A stretch of DNA of 5,021 nt from Gammaproteobacteria bacterium (GTDB lineage Bacteria; Pseudomonadota; Gammaproteobacteria; Eutrophobiales; Eutrophobiaceae), in contig JAAXHV010000320.1 of assembly GCA_012270695.1 (NCBI GenBank), positions 1-5,021 of the forward strand. The letters are read 5' to 3'. This document shows positions 1-5,021 of the stretch, piece by piece (within the stretch, counting starts at the first letter, position 1; the number at the start of each line of letters is the position of its first letter). A model generated the notes under the pieces. That model had not been told where the DNA came from. It worked only from the letters and a program-made list of their open reading frames with translations, and did no database searches. The position numbers were made by a program, and so were the translations under genes.

Positions 1-36
1 GACATCTCCGCCCTGTACCGTCTGAAACGACCCTGA
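1..36 (+). CDS. Possible 3' end of an upstream gene, partial
   Basis: Frame 1 is open from the window edge and reads DISALYRLKRP followed by TGA at 34-36. Third codon positions are mostly G or C, as in the genes downstream, so this could be the tail of a protein encoded to the left. Eleven residues are too few to name it. The opposite strand is also open across 1-60 in one frame but has no ATG start, so I prefer the forward reading without being sure that either is coding. Confidence 0.25.
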   Translation, partial: DISALYRLKRP

Positions 37-122
37 TCGCTCCAAACCGGTAACTTCTTCAGGTGTGGCCGAATTGTTTATGGCGCGATGACGATATAGG
101 TACTACTTGAATACAAGCAGCG

Positions 123-148
123 GGTAAATCTGGGAGGTAAATCTGGGA
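123..148. repeat. Perfect 13-bp tandem duplication
   Basis: GGTAAATCTGGGA occurs at 123-135 and again, immediately adjacent and without mismatch, at 136-148. The second copy runs straight into the left arm of the inverted repeat at 139-192. This is a local duplication of the outer end of that element, by replication slippage or an insertion event, and it is not part of any gene. Confidence 0.8.
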
Positions 149-192
149 CACCCACAATACAGCTTAAGAAAATTTATGGGTGTCCTAAATTT
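139..192. repeat. Imperfect inverted repeat, possible RAYT/IS200-like element remnant
   Basis: The left arm 139-154 (AAATCTGGGACACCCA) pairs with the right arm 177-192 at 14 of 16 positions, including a perfect 9-bp core, GGACACCCA (146-154) against TGGGTGTCC (177-185). The loop is 22 nt and contains the palindrome CTTAAG (163-168). From memory, motifs of the form AAATCTGGGACACCCAC flank Y1-type (REP-associated, IS200-like) transposase genes in many proteobacteria, so this may be a non-autonomous element or relic. No transposase is encoded here. It could instead act as a transcription terminator or mRNA-stabilising hairpin for the upstream gene, although the U-tract after it is poor. The repeat is certain; the family assignment is inferred. 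Confidence 0.6.
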
Positions 193-228
193 GCTTTGGA
201 ACTTATGCGGAGATTTTTTGTCTGTGGG

Positions 229-256
229 TTGACGATTTTTCATAAATATGCAGAAT
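229..256 (+). promoter_or_regulatory. Candidate sigma70 promoter of the Gld-like operon
   Basis: TTGACG (229-234) matches the -35 consensus at five of six positions. It is followed, after 16 bp, by CAGAAT (251-256), which matches the -10 consensus at four of six. An alternative pair is TTGTCT (218-223), 17 bp, CATAAA (241-246). Either would start transcription around 250-265 and leave an untranslated leader of about 60-75 nt before the ATPase gene. No other promoter-like pair is evident before the coding junctions, so the four genes probably depend on this region. Confidence 0.4.
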
Positions 257-279
257 AACGTTTCTCATGGGTATTCTGC
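250..279. promoter_or_regulatory. Inverted repeat over the operon start, possible operator
   Basis: GCAGAATA (250-257) and TATTCTGC (272-279) form perfect 8-bp arms separated by 14 nt. The left arm covers the proposed -10 hexamer and the right arm falls just after the expected transcription start, where a bound dimeric repressor would block initiation. It could also fold as a weak hairpin at the 5' end of the mRNA. No regulator gene lies in the window, so its role is inferred from position alone. Confidence 0.35.
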
Positions 280-326
280 CCAATCAGCATTAAATCCCAG
301 ATATTGAAAAATCAACTGAATATTAC

Positions 327-1097
327 ATGACAGTCGATAACAGGACACCGGCCATTGAAGTCAAGGGGCTGGACAAACGCTTTGGACCCATTCATGCGGT
401 ACGAAGTATTTCCTTCTGCGTACACCATGGCGAGGTTTTGGGATTCCTTGGACCTAACGGGGCAGGCAAGTCCACTACCATGAAGATGATCACCGGTTTT
501 CTTGAGCCGACCGACGGTACGGTGCTGGTCAACGGGCATGACGTCACGACAGATCCTATCGGCGTAAAGGCGTCTATCGGTTACCTCCCGGAAGGCGCGC
601 CCGGCTACGCGGAAATGACGGTCAGCGGTTTTCTGGATTTCGTCGCGGACATACGTGGCCTGAACGGCGTGGAAAAACAACAGCGTATTAATAAAATCAT
701 CGAACAAATCCACTTGGATTCCGTCCTGGACCAGACCTTCGAGACCTTGTCGAAAGGTTTCAAGCGCCGTGTCGGGGTGGCTCAGGCCCTGTTGCACGAC
801 CCTGACGTGCTGATCATGGACGAGCCCACGGACGGCCTGGACCCTAACCAGAAGCATGAAGTCAGGAGTTTGATAAAACAGATGGCGGAAAAAAAGGCTA
901 TTGTCATATCAACCCACATCCTGGAGGAAGTCGATGCCGTGTGCAGTCGGGCGATCATCATTGCTGCCGGCCAGATCCTGTTTGACGGAACACCGGCCGA
1001 ACTGCGGGCACAGTCCGAGCGCGATGACTATGATGATGCTTTCCGCACTATCACCAACCGGTTTTATTCCAGTCAGGGAGAGATGGGTCAATCATGA
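327..1097 (+). CDS. GldA-like ABC transporter ATP-binding protein
   Basis: This is the cytoplasmic ATPase subunit of an ABC-2 type transporter, expected to dimerise and drive the permease encoded next. All nucleotide-binding motifs are present in order: Walker A GPNGAGKST (residues 42-50), a Q-loop region reading GYLPEG (85-90), the signature LSKGFKRRV (141-149), Walker B VLIMDEP with catalytic Glu166, a D-loop GLDP (170-173) and the switch histidine His197. The LPE Q-loop and the LSKG signature instead of LSGGQ are typical of GldA and related ABC-2 ATPases and do not suggest inactivity. At 256 residues it is somewhat shorter than Flavobacterium GldA (about 300, from memory), the difference lying at the C-terminus. 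ATG 327 is the only reasonable start, because an in-frame stop lies at 291-293, but no Shine-Dalgarno sequence precedes it. Its TGA overlaps the permease start as ATGA. The ABC-2 ATPase call is firm; the Gld-like subtype rests mainly on the neighbours. Confidence 0.95.
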   Translation: MTVDNRTPAIEVKGLDKRFGPIHAVRSISFCVHHGEVLGFLGPNGAGKSTTMKMITGFLEPTDGTVLVNGHDVTTDPIGVKASIGYLPEGAPGYAEMTVSGFLDFVADIRGLNGVEKQQRINKIIEQIHLDSVLDQTFETLSKGFKRRVGVAQALLHDPDVLIMDEPTDGLDPNQKHEVRSLIKQMAEKKAIVISTHILEEVDAVCSRAIIIAAGQILFDGTPAELRAQSERDDYDDAFRTITNRFYSSQGEMGQS

Positions 1098-1831
1098 ATA
1101 AAAACGTCAAAACCATATTAAAACGCGAATTGTACGGCTATTTCCGTACCCCCGTAGCTTATGTCTTCATTATTATCTTCCTGTTTCTGACGGGTATATT
1201 CAGTTTTTACCTGGGGGCTTTCTACGAACGCGGCCAGGCCGACCTGGAACCTTTTTTTCGATTTCATCCGTGGCTTTACCTGTTCCTGATACCGGCTATT
1301 GCCATGCGGCTCTGGTCGGAAGAGAGGAAAACCGGCACGATTGAACTGCTGATGACATTGCCGATTTCCGTCACGGACGCGGTGCTGGGAAAATTTCTTG
1401 CCGCCTGGTGCTTTACCGCGATCGCCCTGTCCCTGACGTTTCCGATGTGGATCACCGTTAATTACCTGGGCGAGCCGGATAACACCGTTATTTTTGCCAG
1501 TTATATCGGCAGCCTGTTGATGGCCGGCGGTTTTCTGGCTATCGGTTCCTGTATCTCCGCCCTGTCCAAAAGCCAGGTGATTGCATTCGTGATCAGTGTC
1601 GTGATCTGTTTTCTGTTCATCCTCAGCGGCTTTCCGCTGGTGCTGGATTTTTTCCAGGGCTGGGCGCCCCAGGCCCTGGTAGAAGTGATTTCATCGCTCA
1701 GTTTTCTGACTCATTTTGATTCTATCAATAAAGGGGTGATCGATTTGCGTGATGTAATTTATTACCTTGTGCTTATCTCCTTCTGGCTGTATGCCAACGT
1801 CGTGGTGATCGATTCCCGTAAAGCCGATTGA
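1094..1831 (+). CDS. GldF-like ABC-2 transporter permease
   Basis: This is an inner-membrane permease of 245 residues, close to the size of GldF (about 240, from memory). Six membrane segments can be read at roughly residues 20-43, 58-72, 97-121, 131-157, 161-184 and 219-238. Between helices 2 and 3 lies the ABC-2 motif SEERKTGTIELLMTLP (75-90), the loop thought to contact the ATPase. The stretch LTHFDSINKGVIDLRDVIYY (205-224) before the last helix is characteristic of the GldF/NosY-like subgroup. The start overlaps the ATPase stop by 4 nt (ATGA), and a purine-rich AGGGAGAG at 1075-1082 lies somewhat far upstream, so translation is probably coupled. It presumably forms a homodimeric channel with two copies of the ATPase. 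The substrate is unknown. Confidence 0.93.
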   Translation: MNKNVKTILKRELYGYFRTPVAYVFIIIFLFLTGIFSFYLGAFYERGQADLEPFFRFHPWLYLFLIPAIAMRLWSEERKTGTIELLMTLPISVTDAVLGKFLAAWCFTAIALSLTFPMWITVNYLGEPDNTVIFASYIGSLLMAGGFLAIGSCISALSKSQVIAFVISVVICFLFILSGFPLVLDFFQGWAPQALVEVISSLSFLTHFDSINKGVIDLRDVIYYLVLISFWLYANVVVIDSRKAD

Positions 1832-1836
1832 CCAGG

Positions 1837-3699
1837 ATGAAATACAAACGTCTCATATCAGGGTCGGGCATCCTGTTGGCGGCCATACTGGCGGTGGCTC
1901 TGGTCACGATCAGCAACAACCTGTTTACCGGTCTCCGGCTTGACCTGACGGAAAACAAGCTTTTCACGTTGTCACCGGGCACTATTAACATCATCACCTC
2001 GCTGGAGGAACCTGTTTCACTGGATTTTTACCTGTCCCGGAAGACCCTGGCAGACTTTCCACAACTGATGAATTACGCCAATCGGGTGCGCGACCTGCTG
2101 GAAGAATACGCGGCGAAATCGGCCGGCAAAATTGAATTATCCATCATCGAACCGGAGCCTTTCTCGGAGGAGGAAGACCAGGCCGTGGCCAGTGGTTTAA
2201 ACGGGATTTCCATTAGCGCCGCCGGGGACCGAGCCTATTTCGGTCTGGTAGGCGTCAACTCTACTGATGATGAAGCCAATATCCCGTTCTTTCAGGCATC
2301 CCGGGAAGAGGCACTGGAGTATGACATTACCAAACTGATCTATAACCTCGCCAACCCGGAAAAACGCGTGATCGGTGTGATGTCCGGTTTGCCATTGTTC
2401 GGGGACCCCGTACGGGGGATCCATGAACGCTGGGCAATCATCGACGTCATGGAGGAATTCTTCGAGGTGCGTAATCTCAGCGCCAGTACGGACCGGGTCG
2501 ATGAAGACGTCGACGTATTAATGGTCGTCCACCCCAAGGGTTTTAGCGAACAGGCCTTGTATGCCATTGACCAGTATTTACTCGAGGGTGGTCATGCGAT
2601 GTTATTTGTGGATCCCCTGGCTGAGGGCGACAACCCCGAGCCGGACCCGGCGAACCCGTATGTCATGCCGGATATGTCTTCCAACCTGGAAATATTGCTG
2701 GATGGCTGGGGCGTGGAAGTCGATGCAAGCAAAATCGCCGCGGATATCAACCTGGCCATGCGCGTGCAAACGCAGGGCGCCCGCGGCCCCCAGCAGAGTA
2801 ATTATCTGCCCTGGCTGCAACTTGGGGAGTTCAACCTTAATCGTGAGGACTTCAGCACCAGTGAACTGAACCAGATCCACATGGGCACCGCTGGGATTAT
2901 CGAACGGCAGGAGGAGGCCACCATTGAGTTTACGCCGCTGATACAGACCACAACTGACTCGATGAAAATGGAGAGAGACCTGATTTTCTTCCAGCGCGAC
3001 CCCAATGTGATGCTGGCCAATTTCGAGTCGGAGAATCAAGCCCTGGTACTGGCGGCAAGGATCAGTGGTAACGTGCCCAGCGCCTACCCCGAGGGCTTGC
3101 TGATTGAGGATGAGGAAGAAGAAATGACTCCCACGGATGCTACGATTAAGGAGGGCAGGGTCGACGTCGTCCTGGTTGGCGATACCGACATCCTGGCGGA
3201 TCATTTCTGGATAAGAACGCAAAATTTCTTCGGCGTGGAAATCCCCCAGAGTATTGCCAACAATGGTGACTTCGTCATTAATACCCTGGATAACCTGGCA
3301 GGGAGTACAGACCTGATAAGTTTGCGTAGTCGAGGCGAGTTTTCCCGTCCGTTTAGCGTGGTTGAGCAGATACGCCGCGACGCGGAAGCCCGGTTCCGCG
3401 CACAGGAACAGGAACTGCAGGCCCGCCTGGAAGAAACTGAACAGAAAATCGCTCAGTTGCAACAGGAAGGCGGGGAGGGCGCGTTATTGCTGACCGAGGA
3501 ACAGGCCGCGGAAATCGAGAAATTCCGGCTTGAACAGATCAGGACACGGAAGGAATTACGCGCGGTCCAGCACGAGTTGCAAAAGAATATCGAGCGACTG
3601 GGCACGCAACTCAAATTTATAAATATCGGCCTGATCCCCTTGATTATCGCGATACTTGCCCTGGTTGCAGGGATTCACAGGGCGCGCGTCAGAGTCTGA
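1837..3699 (+). CDS. GldG-like ABC transporter auxiliary protein
   Basis: This 620-residue membrane protein belongs to the GldG / ABC-transporter auxiliary family. An N-terminal helix (about 9-28) is followed by the family motif DLTENKLFTLSP (36-47). A large extracytoplasmic region of about 480 residues comes next and contains VVLVGDTDILAD (444-455) and NTLDNLAG (482-489), both typical of the family. A Glu/Gln/Arg-rich coiled coil covers about 508-588, interrupted by a Gly-rich break near 544-549, and a C-terminal helix (about 594-613) ends in a basic tail. An acidic run EDEEEEM lies at 424-430. The topology is therefore two anchors with a periplasmic body. ATG 1837 is preferred because it gives the basic MKYKR start, with AGG immediately before it. 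TTG 1828 would add three residues and overlap the permease stop as TTGA. Neither start has a well-spaced Shine-Dalgarno site. In Bacteroidetes GldG works with GldA and GldF; the molecular role is unresolved. It is a little longer than GldG (about 560, from memory). Confidence 0.9.
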   Translation: MKYKRLISGSGILLAAILAVALVTISNNLFTGLRLDLTENKLFTLSPGTINIITSLEEPVSLDFYLSRKTLADFPQLMNYANRVRDLLEEYAAKSAGKIELSIIEPEPFSEEEDQAVASGLNGISISAAGDRAYFGLVGVNSTDDEANIPFFQASREEALEYDITKLIYNLANPEKRVIGVMSGLPLFGDPVRGIHERWAIIDVMEEFFEVRNLSASTDRVDEDVDVLMVVHPKGFSEQALYAIDQYLLEGGHAMLFVDPLAEGDNPEPDPANPYVMPDMSSNLEILLDGWGVEVDASKIAADINLAMRVQTQGARGPQQSNYLPWLQLGEFNLNREDFSTSELNQIHMGTAGIIERQEEATIEFTPLIQTTTDSMKMERDLIFFQRDPNVMLANFESENQALVLAARISGNVPSAYPEGLLIEDEEEEMTPTDATIKEGRVDVVLVGDTDILADHFWIRTQNFFGVEIPQSIANNGDFVINTLDNLAGSTDLISLRSRGEFSRPFSVVEQIRRDAEARFRAQEQELQARLEETEQKIAQLQQEGGEGALLLTEEQAAEIEKFRLEQIRTRKELRAVQHELQKNIERLGTQLKFINIGLIPLIIAILALVAGIHRARVRV

Positions 3700-4802
3700 T
3701 GAGCAACAGGCAGATCATTATCATTGCGCTGACACTTGTCGTCGTGATCGCGGCAGTTATCGTCAGCCAGCAGCGGGCGCCGCAAACAAGTAAGGAAAAA
3801 ACCATACTGTTCCCGGAGCTTGCTGAGCGGATTAACGATGTAAACGAGCTCGTTATCCGTGACGACCAAAACACGCTGACTATTCTCCGCGCAGCGGGTA
3901 GCTGGAGTATTGCTGAAGCCGATAATTACCCCGCACTTATAGACAAAGTTAAACAAACAGTACTGGCCGTTTCCGACCTCCAGGTTATTTCTGAGAAGAC
4001 AAACAATCCCGACCTGTATAAGAGGCTTGGCGTTGAAGACCCCGGTAGCCAGGGCGCCACTTCTCACTGGTTAACGTTGTCAGGCAATGGGGATGAACTG
4101 GCAAGCCTGATCGTCGGCAAGAGCAGGAGAAGCAAATCCGCTGCCGGCGCGCCAGGCTTGTACGTGCGCGTTCCCGGACAGCAACAGGCGTTGCTGGTGG
4201 AGGGCAGGCTATCGGCCAGCGCTGACATTATCCAATGGATCAGGCGTGATATCATCAATATCGAAGGGGAGCGGGTAAATTCCGTTCAACTCCGGCCTGC
4301 AGACAGGCGAGAGGTAGTTCTGAAAAGAGATAACCCTGCAGACGACCTGGCATTACAAGACATCCCGGAAGGAAAGGAACAACAATCCGATTACCTTATC
4401 AGTCGTATGGCGGCCTTGCTCGAAAATGTATACGTGGACGGGGTAAGAAAGGAAAAAAATCTTGATTTCACCAGACCGGAATCCATTACAAACATTACGA
4501 TGTTCGATGGTTTGACCGCGCACGTCGAGGTCGTGAAAAGCGATGAACATAGTTATGCACGGTTTTCCTTTGCCGCGCAAGCCGACCGTCCGGATAACAA
4601 AGAGACCACAGGTGAAACTTCTCCAGAGACTGACGCAGAGGAAGAAATCAAGCCGACACCCGAACAGGAAGCCGAAACCCTGAACAGCCTGGTACAAGGC
4701 TGGGCCTACCGGTTATCCACCTCAAAAGCGGAGTTATTCAACCAGTCCCTGTCCGACTTGGTGCGTGACCCCGTAAGTGATACCACAGAGGACACAGAGT
4801 AA
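3699..4802 (+). CDS. DUF4340 domain-containing membrane protein
   Basis: This 367-residue protein has one N-terminal helix (about residues 5-23) after a short polar start. It lacks a convincing signal-peptidase site, so it is probably an inner-membrane anchor with the rest in the periplasm. The body fits DUF4340: ELVIRDDQNTLTILRAAGSW (50-69), NPDLYKRLGVED (103-114), a W-x-L-x-L strand (124-128), GLYVRVPGQQQALLVEG (153-169) and a final GWAYRLS (334-340). A low-complexity acidic Thr/Glu/Pro linker (about 294-325) separates the last strand from the C-terminal helix. The ATG overlaps the upstream TGA by one base (TGATG) with only a weak CAGAG before it, indicating coupled translation. DUF4340 genes commonly follow GldG-type genes; the function is unknown, but a partner of the GldG-like protein in handling substrate outside the membrane is the natural inference. 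Confidence 0.88.
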   Translation: MSNRQIIIIALTLVVVIAAVIVSQQRAPQTSKEKTILFPELAERINDVNELVIRDDQNTLTILRAAGSWSIAEADNYPALIDKVKQTVLAVSDLQVISEKTNNPDLYKRLGVEDPGSQGATSHWLTLSGNGDELASLIVGKSRRSKSAAGAPGLYVRVPGQQQALLVEGRLSASADIIQWIRRDIINIEGERVNSVQLRPADRREVVLKRDNPADDLALQDIPEGKEQQSDYLISRMAALLENVYVDGVRKEKNLDFTRPESITNITMFDGLTAHVEVVKSDEHSYARFSFAAQADRPDNKETTGETSPETDAEEEIKPTPEQEAETLNSLVQGWAYRLSTSKAELFNQSLSDLVRDPVSDTTEDTE

Positions 4803-4818
4803 TACACCTGCTTCAACT

Positions 4819-4846
4819 GCGGATGTCGATCATCTGTTTTTTCTTT
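4819..4846 (+). terminator. Probable rho-independent terminator of the operon
   Basis: Seventeen bases after the last stop codon, GCGGATG (4819-4825) can pair with CATCTGT (4831-4837) around a 5-nt loop, using two G-U pairs, and runs into TTTTTTCTTT (4837-4846). The stem is short and not very GC-rich, so termination may be partial. Confidence 0.5.
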
Positions 4847-4847
4847 G

Positions 4848-4862
4848 TCCGGTGTAGCCGGA
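4848..4862. repeat. Small GC-rich hairpin after the terminator
   Basis: TCCGG (4848-4852) and CCGGA (4858-4862) are perfect 5-bp arms around TGTAG. No T-run follows on the + strand. On the opposite strand the following sequence is A-rich, so it is not a good terminator in either direction. It may protect the 3' end of read-through transcripts, or it may be chance. Confidence 0.35.
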
Positions 4863-4945
4863 TGTTGTCACTTTCTCCGTTTAAAGCTTGATCGTTAACT
4901 TTTTTCACTTCGTAACTCCTTGTTTTATATGGAATAAGAAAAAAG

Positions 4946-4972
4946 TTGCGAATTTTTCAAAAAAATTTGCAA
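4946..4972. repeat. AT-rich inverted repeat upstream of the right-edge promoter
   Basis: TTGCGAATTTTT (4946-4957) and AAAAATTTGCAA (4961-4972) are complementary at 11 of 12 positions around a 3-nt centre. Read as direct repeats, TTGCGAATTTTTC (4946-4958) and TTGCAATTTTC (4967-4977) start 21 bp apart, two helical turns. The position just upstream of a -35 box fits a regulator site or an UP-type A/T tract. Confidence 0.45.
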
Positions 4973-4979
4973 TTTTCTG

Positions 4980-5008
4980 TTGCATTGCACAATGCATCAG
5001 GTTATGAT
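4980..5008 (+). promoter_or_regulatory. Candidate sigma70 promoter for a gene beyond the right edge
   Basis: TTGCAT (4980-4985) and TATGAT (5003-5008) are separated by exactly 17 bp. The -10 matches consensus at five of six positions; the -35 keeps only the leading TTG. An A/T-rich stretch (4939-4976) lies upstream. Transcription would start near 5014-5016, so the controlled gene lies outside this window. Confidence 0.5.
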
Positions 5009-5011
5009 GCA
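4981..5011. promoter_or_regulatory. Overlapping palindromes in the right-edge promoter, probable operator
   Basis: TGCATTG (4981-4987) and CAATGCA (4990-4996) form perfect 7-bp arms with a 2-nt centre, covering the -35 and spacer. A second perfect 7-bp pair, TGCATCA (4993-4999) and TGATGCA (5005-5011), covers the -10 and shares TGCA with the first. This arrangement is expected for a repressor that occludes RNA polymerase. TGC-rich palindromes of this kind are known from PhaR-controlled phasin promoters, but the match to that regulator is from memory and untested. Confidence 0.5.
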
Positions 5012-5021
5012 CCGCAACATT

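Noticed and set aside
1..60. Minus-strand open stretch reading EEVTGLERSGSFQTVQGGDV toward the left edge
   Set aside because: It looks protein-like but has no ATG after the upstream in-frame stop at 103-105; only a weak TTG is available, so it cannot be supported as a gene start from this window.
123..148. Start of a CRISPR array
   Set aside because: There are only two 13-bp units with no spacer between them, which is a tandem duplication and not a repeat-spacer array.
582..596. Possible ATPase inactivation because the Q-loop glutamine and the LSGGQ signature are not canonical
   Set aside because: LPE and LSKG variants are normal in GldA-type and related ABC-2 ATPases, and Walker A, Glu166 and His197 are all intact.
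312..857. Minus-strand reading frame of 181 codons opposite the ATPase gene
   Set aside because: The + strand here carries every ABC ATPase motif in order; the antisense product shows no domain and no convincing start context.
2602..3462. Long minus-strand reading frame of 286 codons opposite the GldG-like gene
   Set aside because: It lies wholly within a gene with clear family motifs, has no recognisable domain, and is the kind of antisense frame that moderately GC-rich coding sequence produces by chance.
4803..4945. Possible small gene or small RNA between the operon and the right-edge promoter
   Set aside because: No frame combines a start, ribosome site and useful length, and no promoter precedes the hairpins; they are better explained as the operon's 3' end.

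Overview
The window appears to come from a Gram-negative bacterium, most likely a gammaproteobacterium. This is judged from moderate GC content, dense ATGA/TGATG-coupled genes, and gene content typical of proteobacterial chromosomes; it is an inference, since no rRNA or marker gene is present. About 89% of the window is one rightward operon of four genes encoding a Gld-like ABC-2 export/assembly complex.

Layout. Positions 1-326 are largely non-coding. They hold a possible 3' end of an upstream gene (stop at 34-36), a perfect 13-bp tandem duplication (123-148), and a large imperfect inverted repeat (139-192) resembling the ends of REP-associated/IS200-like elements. A candidate sigma70 promoter (229-256) follows, with an 8-bp inverted repeat over its -10 and start region (250-279). 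Then come the GldA-type ATPase (327-1097), the GldF-type permease (1094-1831), a GldG-type auxiliary protein with two membrane anchors and a coiled coil (1837-3699), and a DUF4340 single-pass membrane protein (3699-4802). The genes overlap by 4 nt, lie 5 nt apart (or overlap by 4 nt from an alternative TTG start), and overlap by 1 nt, so one translationally coupled transcript is expected. A U-tract hairpin at about 4819-4846 probably ends it.

Positions 4803-5021 carry no gene. Beyond the terminator the sequence becomes AT-rich and ends in a second rightward promoter (4980-5008) buried in overlapping TGCA-type palindromes. This looks like a repressor-controlled promoter for a gene just outside the right edge. 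The pattern resembles the TGC-rich operators in front of phasin/PHA granule genes, but that is a guess.

How the genes work together (inference from family knowledge): the ATPase dimer energises the six-helix permease. The GldG-like and DUF4340 proteins place large domains outside the inner membrane on transmembrane anchors and probably handle or couple the unknown substrate. In Bacteroidetes the GldA/F/G trio was found through gliding motility. The same trio plus DUF4340 in a proteobacterium-like background is a recurrent but poorly characterised system, and no substrate can be read from this sequence.
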